A DNA stretch of 64,000 nt from Bactrocera neohumeralis (taxonomy: Eukaryota; Arthropoda; Insecta; Diptera; Tephritidae), in NCBI RefSeq assembly GCF_024586455.1, contig NC_065919.1:24156839-24220838 (forward strand), read 5' to 3'. Position 1 is the stretch's first letter; each line of letters opens with the position of its first letter. Positions 22,080 to 33,078 of this stretch are shown here, piece by piece. Made by a program: the position numbers and the translations under genes. The notes under the pieces are model-generated. The model was given only the letters and a program-made list of their open reading frames with translations. It searched no databases and was not told the origin of the DNA.

Positions 22080-22990
22080 TGTTTAATCGAAAACTTTCCT
22101 AAGCCATTTTAGTGTAGCGTACATATTTCAATAGTTTTTTTAACAACTCAATTAAAAAGACAAAACTAAACACGTGGCAACACTTTTCAAATATTTTTAT
22201 GTCAAACATTTCTAAATCCTTTTACTTTTTTTCTAACAAATAATTTCTAATTTTTTCTGTGTGCTAAAATTTATAAACAGCTGGCAACCTTATTATAAAA
22301 ATATTTTAAGAAATAAGAGAACGATTTTTAATCAAATACTTTTTCAAGCCACTTTATTGTAACGGACATATTTCAATAGTTTTTTTAACAACTCAATTAA
22401 AAAGACAAAACTAAACACGTGGCAACACTTTTCAAATATTTTTATGTCAAACATTTCTAAATCCTTTCACTTTTTTACTAACAAATAATTTTTAATTTTT
22501 TTCTTTGTGCTAAAATTTATAAACAGGTGGCAACCTTATTTTAAAAATATTTTAAGAAATAAGAGAACGATTTTTAATCGAATACTTTTTCAAGCCACTT
22601 TAGTGTAACGTATATATTTCAACAGTTTTTTTTAACAACTCAATTAGAAAGACAAAACTAAACACGTGGCAACACCTTTCAAATATTTTTATGTCAAACA
22701 TTTCTAAATCCTTTCACTTTTTTTCTAACAAATAATTTTTGATTTTTTTCTTTGTGCTAAAATTTATAAACAGGTGGCAACCTTATTTTAAAAATATTTT
22801 AAGAAATAAGAGAACGATTTTTAATCGAATACTTTTTCAAGCCACTTTATTGTAACGTACATATTTCAACAGTTTTTTTCAACAACTCAATTAAAAAGAC
22901 AGAACTAAACACCTGGCAACACTTCGCTAATTTTCAAACACATAATTTTTTTTTTGTTCCAAAATTTATAAACAGGTGGCAATATTATTT
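22080..22990. repeat. Satellite array, about 246-bp units, 3.7 copies, with paired GTGGCAAC boxes
   Basis: The phrase CACGTGGCAACAC (CACCTGGC in the last copy) starts at 22,171, 22,416, 22,663 and 22,910: spacings of 245, 247 and 247 bp. Each unit holds a second box, ACAGSTGGCAAC, about 107 bp after the first, so the 246-bp unit looks like a diverged dimer of a roughly 123-bp monomer. Copies are very similar. CACGTG is also an E-box. Half-unit spacing near 120 bp appears directly in the diverged copies at 25.7-26.0 kb. Confidence 0.9.
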
Positions 22991-23036
22991 TAAAGAGATT
23001 TTAAGCCCTACAATTTCTTCAGTCACTTCCTTATGT

Positions 23037-23062
23037 TTCTTTTTTTTTTTTTTTTTTTTGTG
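23037..23062. repeat. Poly(T) tract of about 22 bases
   Basis: An uninterrupted T run ends the satellite and precedes the SINE-like repeat. It could be the poly(A) tail of a minus-strand retroinsertion or simple slippage. Confidence 0.7.
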
Positions 23063-23119
23063 TTACGAGGAGGAAGTCGAAAACCTGAAACCCATGTCAG
23101 TATGGAACTTTAACCCGAA

Positions 23120-23475
23120 CTAAACCTTCTACCGAGGCTGTTTTCTTCTTTCCCTTGGTAGTGTTTTTTACGTAGCGGGTCCCAAATCCAGCGCACAACC
23201 CTATGGAGGGGATGTTCGCTTTCTTACTTTGGCTCGCCTTCAAACGGATATTTCCTGGCTACCCAGAGGATACTTGGTTAAAGACCCGACGTCGTGAGCT
23301 GCTTAAGCCATATGGAAAAGAATCTGGCAACTCCCAAGTGAATGGCAATCGGAGAACTTTACTCATTTGTGTGAACTTCTACAAATGGCTCCATCCTCCG
23401 AAACGACTGGCGCGCTTTTTTTAACTCGGTTATAATCGCGTAAGCGGTGTCTACACCATTAAAGAAGAAACCTCT
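23120..23475 (+). mobile_element. SINE-like repeat with an RTE-like LINE tail
   Basis: It aligns in opposite orientation with 57,010-57,350. Shared blocks are CCGAGGCTGTTTTCTT, a GGTAGTG-TTTTT block, a GCGGGTC block, GGATGTTCGC, TTGGCTCGCCTTCAAACGGA, ACCCAGAGGATAC, GTCGTGAGCTGCTTAAGCCA and CTCCCAAGTGAATGGC. The last 70 bp (AACGACTGGCGCG, then AACTCGGTTATAA, CGCGTAAGCGGTGTCTAC and AAAGAAG) is the 3' tail of the RTE-like LINEs in this window. A non-coding body plus a LINE-derived tail is classic SINE design. I could not identify tRNA-type A/B boxes, so it may instead be a LINE deletion derivative. Confidence 0.65.
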
Positions 23476-23944
23476 TACCGTCATGTATCGATCCCGCCAG
23501 TACTAGCTTCAAGTATTACGCCACGTAAAGGTCTCAATGCATCAGTTACAAGTTGCATTTACTAGACCCTACTTCTGTTGGTCAATAATCCCGCCCCATG
23601 CAACGTTTGCCGCCTAACAATTCTCCTATGATTTAGTTCTCTTGATATGCGTTTGTACGGTCCGCGTTCTTGTGGTCCGTTTAATTCTGCAATTCTCTTC
23701 TACATTGCTGCTCTCGGGCTTTTTGGATTTTCATGATTTTGGCGTCTCTTTCAAATTGGAACGTTTCAAATATGTTTTGAAACAGCCTGAGCCTGTGAGA
23801 ATTTCAGTTAAATAAAAATCTACATCGCCATGTGGATTTTTAGCAATGGTTCAGTGTTGGGAGTCAACTGGAACGTCCAACGTCCAATTCGACTTCCTTC
23901 CCAACGCCTTTGCCAATCGTCTCTGCTCGGGCTTTTTCTTTTAC
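23476..23944. other. Unassigned
   Basis: G+C-moderate DNA without a recognised motif. Possibly further repeat debris. Confidence 0.35.
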
Positions 23945-25450
23945 GATTCTGGGTAGTAGGTTAGGTTAGGTTAATTTGGTAGGCCAATAAGCCACGCGAA
24001 CACCAGTTTAGTCCTTTGCGATACCAGATGGAGTTCCCTTGCTAAGTCCAAGAGGTGTAGTCATCGTTTAGGATGCCTGCACCAGTGTATCATACTGTGG
24101 GGTGGTAATCCCGTTACCGGCTTTTTGGTATTTTTGGATGAAAGGCCGCGATAACTTGGGCAGCGTCTTCCGACATTGTACGAAATGCGGAGCATACTCT
24201 TAGTGCACAAATGGCATAAATGGAAAAGAGTCCATGTCGGTACGATTTTGATTCGAGTGCTCTTTCCCTCATTCTCGTTAATGCTCTTCATATTTTTGAA
24301 GCCTTTTCACAGGTGTAAGCCAAGTGTTCTTTAAAGGACATTCTTGCATCAAGAATAATTCCTAGGTATTTAAGGGCTGGTTATGTAATGAAACTAACTG
24401 CTTTTATAATGAATGTAGCAGTGTTACGGATATGTTCTTTAGTTTCGAGCCAATCATTAATTCATGATATTACTCTACTGAACCAGGTTCCAGAGTAACG
24501 GTCCGAGTACAGATCCCTGTGGTACACCGCCGGTGATTTTATATTCCATGTAGCTTATATTATAGCTCAGAATTCTGTTCTTAAAATAGCTGAAAATTAT
24601 TTTGTATATGTACGGAGGCACGGAGAAGCTTTTTAGAGCAGTCAATATGCGATGTCAGGGTACTGGGGTTAATGCATTTTTGACATCGAGGGTTACAACC
24701 ATACATATTGTATGGTATTGTTTCGCTTTTCCATCGTTTCCGACTAATAACCTTTTTGGTAAGTGTCTTTACTAGGTTCATCGATTCGATTGTAGATCTT
24801 GCCTTTCTGAAATAAAAGTGATTCGGGAATAATTCGACACCTTCATCGATGGCTTTATTTAGACGTTGGAATACAATTCGTTCGGATATTTCCGTCAAAG
24901 GCTACTTTGCGTCATGTACTATGCTTGACCATTAATGCTTCACATGCTATCATAAGGCAAGACATAATTATGGAGGCGAAACTATTAGCCAAAAGTAGAT
25001 ATATCACTGACTGTCGTCCACTTTTGTTGAGTGTAGATTGGTTTGTACTTAGCAACTCAAGGTCCAAGGAAGCATAAGCTTCTAGTAAGGTTTGGCCCCT
25101 ACTATTCGTTTTTACATTCCCATTCAATAGAACAAGCTTTAGACAGTGGTTTAGGTTAAGTTGTAAGAACTGCATATTTAGGGTTTGTGTCGTTTTCTTC
25201 TATACCGGGAATCTGACGCTCCCCGTAAAGTGATCAATTTCACTAGTACTTGCCTTTAGGCAAAACAAGCATTTTAGGTTATTGGTATAGTCCGTACCAT
25301 GGTGTTCACCCTCACCACAAGTTCTCCACAGTTCGGACCTTTGTTCCATTTTGCAGCTTTTCGCTAATCAAAATATCAGCGGCACCGTTGTGACTGCCTG
25401 TATTCTCTGATACGGCTTTGAATAAATTTCCTGGCATCATTCACAGGGAG
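23945..25450 (-). mobile_element. R1-clade LINE with large internal deletion
   Basis: On the minus strand, a zinc-knuckle remnant of ORF1 lies near 25,400-25,300. ORF2 starts near 25,175 with MQFLQLNLNHC, then a decayed endonuclease (KTNSRGQTLLEAYASLDLEL and SGRQSVI). At about 24,900 it passes directly to the RT: MTEISERIVFQRLNKAIDEG and FRKARSTIESMN, and near 24,482-24,535 ITGGVPQGSVLGPLLWNL, the B-motif of R1-type RTs. The 3' end carries AACCTAACCTAACC-type repeats (23,958-23,974 on plus). Stops and frameshifts abound, and the length is about 1.5 kb against 5-6 kb for a full element. Confidence 0.85.
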
Positions 25451-25484
25451 TTTTATAAGCGCTGTTTGGATGTAATTTTTACTT

Positions 25485-26025
25485 TCGAAACAGGTGGCAA
25501 CTCGTTTCTAAAATAATTTTAGTCGAAAACTTTCTTAAGCGTCTTTAGTTCGACGGACATATGTATTAAAATAATTAATTTTTTTATCCACTTAAATTAA
25601 TAAAATGAAAACTAAACATATGGCAGCATCGCGAAAATATTTTTCTGCCATATGTATTTCTAAATCATTTTCTATTGATAACAGTTTTCTACCAAATCAT
25701 TTTAATTTTTTTTTTTAATTTTATAAAATGTATAAACAGGTGGCAACACTTTTTGAAAAATAATTATGTTCAGCTGTACAATGACTTCAGCATTTTCATT
25801 AGGCCACACATATTGTAAATATATCAATGTTTTTTAATTTCCATTAAATCACAGTTTGCGAGCTGGTGGCAACACTAAAATTTTACTTTAACAATAAACA
25901 GTAATATACTGTTTAGTTTGTTACTAATATTTTGGTATTTTATAGTATTTCAGCAGTGTTTTCGTTTGACAATTTCGAACAGGTGGCAACCTTATACATT
26001 TTTAGTTTTGAAATAGATGAGGTTT
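25485..26025. repeat. Diverged copies of the GTGGCAAC satellite
   Basis: GGTGGCAAC occurs near 25,490, 25,739, 25,865 and 25,981. The first interval (249 bp) aligns along its length with the 246-bp unit at 22.1-23.0 kb (TAGTCGAAAACTTTCTTAAG, AACTAAACATATGGCAGCA, TATAAACAGGTGGCAACAC). The later intervals (126 and 116 bp) look monomeric. The LINE and SINE-like insertions at 23.0-25.45 kb separate it from the main array. Confidence 0.75.
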
Positions 26026-26103
26026 TGAATAAATGACCGAACATTTGATCTTTAATAAATTTTTTATCTGTTTATTGGCTTTTATTTGGAGAGATTTAAC
26101 ACA

Positions 26104-26355
26104 TTAGGGTGGGCCTTAAAAACTAGAGCCCGTTGAGGCTTTAATATAGCCGGTAAGAATGTTGGTATCGATTGGAGACAGTTGAATTTAGAAATTTTTT
26201 CTGCTTGTTTTCAAAGTCTAATTGGATTTGAGCCACCTGCGCTAGACCCTAACATGCTTTTACTGATTTCGAGATTAACCGAACCGCTATTGTATAAAAA
26301 ATTTGCAAGTTTTAGCATAAGAAGTCTAGTTAAGTGTTTTTAAGGGCCACCCTAA
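26104..26355. mobile_element. MITE-like element, 252 bp
   Basis: The left end TTAGGGTGGGCCTTAAAAAC and the complement of the right end, TTAGGGTGGCCCTTAAAAAC, match at 19 of 20 positions. The interior is non-coding. Target could be TA if the ends are read as GGGTGG, but the exact boundary is uncertain. A similar left end, TTAGGGTGGGTCATAATAAC, occurs at 60,876. Confidence 0.78.
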
Positions 26356-26389
26356 TATTTTGATATTTCCAAAAATAGCTCGCTGATGA

Positions 26390-27440
26390 CTCATCACATC
26401 AATTAACCATTAGTTAACAATGCTATTAATAGTTTATCGATAAGCAACAACAATGAGACGAATTCAAGCTACACACACTGCAAAGCCAAGCGCTGAAAAT
26501 AGCGGAACTTTTGAAATCCCCACTCAAAATATGTGCTTATACCCACTAAGCGGTGTCCATTGTGAATTGCCGGCAATGACTTACTTATCACTGCTGCGCT
26601 TTGCACTTATTGATTGCTAATTGATTAATGATTATTTACGAATCGCTGTCACGAACTAGCAACGAAGTTAATTGTAAGTTAGTCAAGCTGATTAATTACA
26701 GCAGTGGCCACACACATAAGCACACACACACATACAACCATAGATAGTTAATGGGAATCATGGCATGTGCGTGAGCGCGAGCGTGAGCGTTTAATAAGAA
26801 TTGCTGCTATTAGTTGCGAAACTATTAATTACTAATTAAATGCAGAGATATTAGCACAAATACAACAACATATGTATATATGTATGCACAGAAGGCTAAT
26901 ATGTATATAGCGTTTGTTTGTGTGTGTCTGTGCTGCCAAGTAGTCAATTAAGTTTTATTAAGTGAGTTTGGCATAATGATGAAGAAGTCGTAACGGTATA
27001 TGCGTGTATGTAAACACTATTTTACATAAGCTTACATAACTAAAGAATACAGTTGGCTGCTCGTGCGCTTAGCGGCTTACACAATCGTAACAATCTAATA
27101 AAGAAGCCAAGAAATGGCCGTTGAATTGTTAGTTTTATGCGCGTCATAACAGAAATCGTTGCAAAATGTTGTGTTGGAAAATGAGTTATACAATGGTCCT
27201 GTGAGGCAGACTTGCTCGCTAAAAAACATACTGACATGTGTTTGTGTGTGTGGGTGTGGGTGTACGAGTGTTTTTGAAGTGGTGTAATTGTGTACGTGAA
27301 AGTTTGTTTACAGTTATTGCAGGTATTGTGAAAGTTTTGCTGCTGAAAAGCTACTTACTAAGCCTTGCGCATGTTTGTTCTGCATTTGTGCGATTGTGTG
27401 TGTTTGTCCATGTGTTTGAATTGAATTTTTAGCGCATGCC
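26390..27440. repeat. Non-coding island with CA/TG microsatellites
   Basis: CACA tracts lie at about 26,710-26,735, a TATG run at 26,868-26,885 and TG tracts near 26,920-26,930 and 27,236-27,262. Unique sequence lies between them. No coding signal was found. Confidence 0.55.
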
Positions 27441-29700
27441 TGGTAGGAAATGGAAGTGGTGGCATTTAAAAATGTTAACACAGAAGTTTATCAAAATTAC
27501 TAAAAAATAATTAATATAAAAAATTAAAATTAAATATAATTTTAAATAATTATGTAAGTAATAAATAATTTCATTTACTAAATAACTAATTAAATTTTGT
27601 TGAAATGAAATAAAAGAAATGTGTGTTTATGAAATAGCATAAACAATCAAATGAAAATCCGAATATAATGAAATACGATTAAAGCAATTAATTATTCATA
27701 AATATAGTAATAAATATAATTTTACTTAATTTAAATATATATGAAAAATTTTATTGAAATTATGGCAAAACAAAAAATTGTATTTAAGAAATTTAAAATA
27801 AAATTAATTAAAATCAGAATATAATGAAATATGATCCAAATAATTAATTAAATATGATTGTTATATAATTAATTAAATATAATTGCTATTAATTAATTAT
27901 AAAAATAATGTGAAACAAAAATATATATTTTCATAATATAAAAACTAAATTTCTTAAAAAAAAACAAATTAAAATTATAAAAATTAATTTAGTTGAAAAA
28001 AATTGCTTTAAATTAAAAAAAAATTAATTGAAAACAGAATATAATGAAATACGATTAAAGCAATCAATTAGTAATAATTTTAATTGATTACGAAATAAAA
28101 ATGTATATTTTTATGATATAAAAACTAAATTACTAAAAAAGCAAATTAAAACCATTCATTTAGTTGAACAAAATTAGTTGTCATTTAAAAATACATATTA
28201 TTTTCTTAATATATACAAAATACTGCGAAAAATATAAGTAAGAATAATTAAAAACAGTTTAATTATAAAAATTGAAATTAAAAATTAAATTAAATTTAAA
28301 TAATTAAACGAAATTAGTCAAAATTACTATCAGAAAACGTATGAAACAGGAAAAAATATTAATTTTAATTTTAAAATAATCAAATGTAATTAAGTAAGTA
28401 CAACTACCATTAAATTATTTATAAAACAAACAACCTGAAATAACGAAAAAATTAACACATAGAATATAATTTACTAAAACAATTAAATCAAAACTAGAAA
28501 ATAGCTATACAAAATTAAGTAATTAAAAAAAATCGTAAATTTCGAAATCGCAGATTAAACTAATTAATAAAAAAATTAAGTGTAATTAATGTAAATAAAA
28601 TTTAAAAGCAAAAATAAAAAAGAAAAATTAACATAATAAGTTTTCAAAACAAAACTTAAAATTAATATAAAAAAAATAATAATAAAAAAATAGATCTCTG
28701 TAAGTACGAAATAAACTACTTGAAATAATTACATTATTTAAATTAAAAAGAAAAATACATAATTAAATAAACATAATTAATATTAAGAATAAAGTTTAAA
28801 ATTAAAAAAAAAAATAATTTAAAAAATTATGTCTTTTTAAGTAGACTAAAAAAATATGTGTAATTAAAATTTAAAAGCAAAAATTAAAATAAAAAATTAA
28901 CATAATTGAATGAATATATATAATTAAAATTTAAAACAAAATTTATAATTAAGAAAATTAAATGCAATTAATGTAATTAAAATAATTAGGCCAAAATAAA
29001 AAATTAATGTCATATAATTAATTAGTAGTAATTAACTAAATATACTTGAAGCTAAAAAATATTCTATATAAAAGCAAATTAACGAATCAACATTATAAGA
29101 AAATGAAATAAAATGCAAATAATTCAATTGAATAATTAAATAAAAAAATCAACCGCCGTAGAAATATTTTCATAAAACTGAAAATATATTACTAAAAATT
29201 AGATGTTATTTAATTACATATATATAAACAGAATCAAATATAATTACTTAAAAAAAAATTAAAATTGTTTAGAAAACAAATTCCTTTTATATATAACATA
29301 AGTTATTTATAAAAATATAAAAAAAGTTCAACTAAATTAACTAAATTTAAGTAAAAAAAAGTATTTTAATTAAACGTAATTAAAATAATTAATTAAAAAA
29401 TGTATTTTAATTAAACGTAATTAAAATAATTAACTTAATAAAATGTAATTAAAACAATTAAGTACACACAATTGATTTTAAAAGTTTTCAACTCCTTTTT
29501 AAGAAGAGCTAAATCAAAAAATTTAAACTGAAATATTATTAAAAAAATATCTAAAGAAAATTGTTTCAAAAAATTTGTTTAGTTAATTAGTTTTTACAAA
29601 TTATTCTCAAGTATAACATAAACTACTTAAAAAAGAAATTAGAAAATGAAAAACAATTAGCATAAGTTATTAGAACTAACATTTTTAATTAATATTAAAA
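27441..29700. repeat. Extremely A+T-rich low-complexity block, about 2.2 kb
   Basis: Almost entirely AATTAAAAT-like words with few G or C bases, and visibly more A than T on the plus strand. A phrase AGAATATAATGAAATACGAT recurs at about 27,658, 27,816 and 28,035, and ACGTAATTAAAATAATTAA recurs at 29,374 and 29,416, so it is a decayed tandem repeat rather than random A+T. No frames of interest. It sits between two patches carrying GTGGCAAC boxes. Confidence 0.8.
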
Positions 29701-30229
29701 AATAGAAACAGGTGGCAACTCTTCTACAATATATTCCTGCTTGAAAGCTTCAACGTGATACTCACATTATTACAATTGTTTCAAAAAATTTTACTTTAAC
29801 AAAAAATTTAAAAAGCTGGCAAGCTGATTCGAAAAACAGTTTCAACAGTGCGGTTTTCTCACTAAATTGTATGGGCTAAATTGAAGTCTAGCACGAAAAT
29901 TTAATTTTATCCGAGACACACTCCCCAAAGCACATGAAATATCGCTACAATCAAATAAGCGCCTAAAAGCAGTTTACAGTTTTTATTTTTAAAGTAGCTT
30001 ACTCCTAAGCTCGTTTCTGTGGTTGTTGAAGCGACATTCCCGAAATAATTTTGACGAAGCCACCGAGTCCATAGTCGGATAAAGATTCTAATTACGTGGA
30101 CTTGACCACTTATTTCTTACAGGGCATTTTTAGTCAAAATAAGTATATATCTTTATATTAAGTAAGTAGATCTGTATGTGTAGAGATTACCTAAGTTTTA
30201 AGAGTATATTCGTAAGTATTCTGTAGCAC
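29701..30229. repeat. Satellite-box remnants and unassigned DNA
   Basis: ACAGGTGGCAACT at 29,708 and a decayed AAGCTGGCAAGC box at about 29,811, 103 bp apart, fit the GTGGCAAC satellite half-unit. The remainder to 30,229 shows nothing recognisable. Confidence 0.5.
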
Positions 30230-32055
30230 TGACTTATGGAAATTCTATTTATTATGAGTTTGCGTAAGGCTACTCGCCAGCGAGGGTGTGTGTTTGAGTG
30301 TTTGTGCGCTGCGAAGCCCTTTTCTCGAAAACTTTTCCACTTATTTATTGGCAGAAAGTTATTGTACTCAATGCAGACAAAAGAAAAGTCCTCGATATGC
30401 CACTACAAACTTCACTACCCGCAAACTCATCCAAACACAGACACAACACATACACACACATATGCCTGCTTGGCTGGTAAGAGTGCTCTTGTGTGTGTGT
30501 GTGTATGTATGCGCGCATGCTTTCTTAGATTGATTGAAATTTCAGCGCCGGCTTCAAAATATATTGCATAATCCAATATGGGCAAGCATGAGGCTGCATA
30601 CTTTTAGGCACCAACACATGCAAACATGCATTTACGTATACATATGTATGGGTGAGGCGATAAGTCCTAAGTCAATACAGTTGTCAGCACTCTTGTGTGT
30701 GCGCTTCTAAGTTTTGGGTGATTTTGTGTATGCGTATGTGTGTGTGCGTCGGCAACGTCAACACAATTGAATCATTTATGATGTTGACGACGACGACGTT
30801 AGGTGAGAAAAAATATAACGGTAAGGCACGTAAACAAGTAAAATTTGCAAGTTTTTGGCGAATAATAATGTAGTCGAACTTTGGCGCAATAAGAAGACGC
30901 ACAAGCGCCTGAATGTATGCTAGCACATATTCATATGTGAGAGATAGAGCGAAAGGGAGAAAGAGAGAGAGAGAGAGCGGGAGAAGGGCTACGGAAAGTG
31001 TTGAACTGAATATAAAAAGATAGAATTTGTATGGCTTCTTTTATAATGTTGTGTGTGTGTGTGTTTTTTATGAATCTGTGGCATGTTGACGCCGAAAAGT
31101 ATGCTGCACAAGAATTTATGTCTCACACCATTGCGATGCCTGCAAATAAAGTGATCACAACAAACAAACACAGCTGACAATTGCACATCACTTGGGTAGA
31201 ATAGGTAGCTGGCAACAACAAAAAATAGCAACAACAAAAAATAGCACCAACAATAACAATAACGAAAACAACAATAACAACAATATGTATAACAGCAGCG
31301 ATAGACAACGACAGCAATGACAATAGGAACAATTACAACAACAACAAGAAGTACAATAATAACAACAATAACAAAATTGGCAGCAAATTCGGGGAAATCA
31401 GTAAGCAAACACATACAAATAAACAAAATTTTTCGCTTGCTCACATATACATACATATGTATGTATGTATAAGTACAAAGTTGGTCAGTAAGAAAACCCT
31501 GCGCTGTATATATGTGTATATATACACACATGCATACCGTTACTTGTATCGCTCTATGCAGGAACGACACTAAATTATAGCATATAAAACAAGATGCTAC
31601 AGAAGCAATCAAAAATGAAAAATCACACATTTTCACACACACACACACATGCACACAAAAAAATATTTGCATGCGCACAAGCAAAGCATAAAAACGCATA
31701 AAGCAGAAAGAGCAAAGATGAATGGCAAATCAGCGTTTATTTGTGAATTGGCAAAAATCAAAAATCTGCGGCACAACACTGACAACAACAACAAAAAAGA
31801 AGTAGTCAAAAGTAAATAACACACCGGCAGCGGCGAAGGCGCCAAAGCCATCAGCTAAGCAGAAGGGGTGCAAGCGCATACAAATACAGCTATATATATA
31901 CATACACACACACACATACATGCATACATGCATGCGCACATAACTGTAACTGTGGCGGACGCTTGCCAAATTGAACGTGCAGTGTTGTATTGCCGCGCCA
32001 ACGAAACGCTGCAAATCCACACAAAATATTGCATACTTCACGGCGTTGCTGTTGT
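30230..32055. repeat. Non-coding island: CA/TG, GA and CAA microsatellites
   Basis: CA/TG tracts lie near 30,430-30,465, 30,490-30,510, 30,725-30,745, 31,047-31,065, 31,633-31,652 and 31,905-31,920. A GA run is at 30,961-30,977. CAA/AAT tracts run from 31,200 to 31,375. The 236-codon minus frame at 30,989-31,699 is mostly V/I/C/Y repeats translated from these tracts. I see no gene. Confidence 0.6.
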
Positions 32056-33078
32056 TATACTCTCGCAACAAAGTTGCTAAGGAGAGTATTATAGTCTTAT
32101 TCACATAACGGTTGTTTGTAAGTCCTAAAACTAGAAGAGTCAGGTATAGGGTTATATATACCAAAGTGATCAGGGTGACGAGTAGAGTTGAAATCCGGAT
32201 GTCTGTCTGTCCGTCCGTGCAAGCTGTAACTTTAGTAAAAATTGAGATATCATGATGAAACTTGGTACACGTATTCCTTGGCTCCATAAGAAGGTTAAGT
32301 TCGAAGATGGGCAAAATCGGCCCACTGCCACGCCCACAAAATGGCGGAAACCGAAAACCTATAAAGTGTCATAACTAAGCCATAAATAAAGATATTAAAG
32401 GAGTGGCATATTTGGACGCAATTGTTTTGGAAAAGTGGGCGTGGCCCCGCCCCCTACTAAGTTTTTGTACATATCTCGGAAACTACTATAGCTATGTCAA
32501 CCAAACACTATAGAGTCGTTTCCTTCAGGCATTTTCATATACAGTTCAAAAATGGAAGAAATCGGATAATAACCACGCCCACCTTCCTTACAAAGGTTAT
32601 GTTGAAATCACTAAAAGTGCGTTAACCGACTAACAAAAAACGTCAGAAACACTAAATTTTACGGAAGAAATGGCAGAAGAAAGCTGCACCCAGGCTTTTT
32701 TTAAAAATTGAAAATGGGCGTGGCCTCGCCCACTTATGGACCAAAAACCATATCTCAGGAACTACTCTACCGATTTCAATGAAATTCGGTATATAATATT
32801 TTCTTAACACCCTGATGACATGTACGAAATATGGGTGAAATCGGTTCACAACCACGCCTTCTTCCAATATAACGCTATTTTGAATTCCATCTGATGCTTT
32901 CTCTGTATAATACGAGTATACATACATTAGGAACCAATGATGATAGCGGAATAAAACTCTACACAAATACGGTATTTGAAAAATATGTAAATGACGGATA
33001 ATAAAATCTCGATTATCACTTTATCACGCGAGAGTATAAAATGTTCGGTGACACCCGAACTTAGCCCTTCCTTACTTG
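32056..33078 (+). repeat. Complete copy of a 1-kb dispersed repeat with CCACGCCC blocks
   Basis: It starts TATACTCTCGCAAC with a small GCAAC-AAA-GTTGC hairpin and ends GCGAGAGTATAAAATGTTCG, followed by a GTTCGG-TGACAC-CCGAAC hairpin (33,043-33,060) and TTAGCCCTTCCTTACTTG. Inside are CCACGCCCACAAAATGGCGG and alternating GGGCGTGGCC/CCACGCCC motifs around sentence-like blocks (ATATCTCGGAAACTACT, GAAATCGG). No ORF of note. Related copies: 43,497-44,350 (inverted), 56,035-56,780, 61,017-62,265 (inverted) and 62,862-63,640. The class is uncertain. Terminal hairpins and the absence of coding suggest a non-autonomous DNA element, possibly Helitron-like. Confidence 0.7.

Noticed and set aside
22080..22990. 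CRISPR-like regular repeats
   Set aside because: Units are 246 bp, contiguous and similar throughout, with no spacer diversity; eukaryotic satellite.
23955..23976. GGTTAGGTTAGGTT resembling the insect TTAGG telomere repeat (also at 36,189-36,201)
   Set aside because: Only two to three units, at the 3' end of an R1-type LINE; LINE tails often carry such repeats, and Diptera lack TTAGG telomeres.
30989..31699. Longest open frame, 236 codons on minus
   Set aside because: Mostly V/I/C/Y runs from translated CAA/AAT and CA microsatellites; no ATG-supported domain structure.
31730..32314. 194-codon minus frame
   Set aside because: Its first half is antisense to the CCACGCCC repeat and the second half reads CA/CAA microsatellite; composite of two unrelated sequences.
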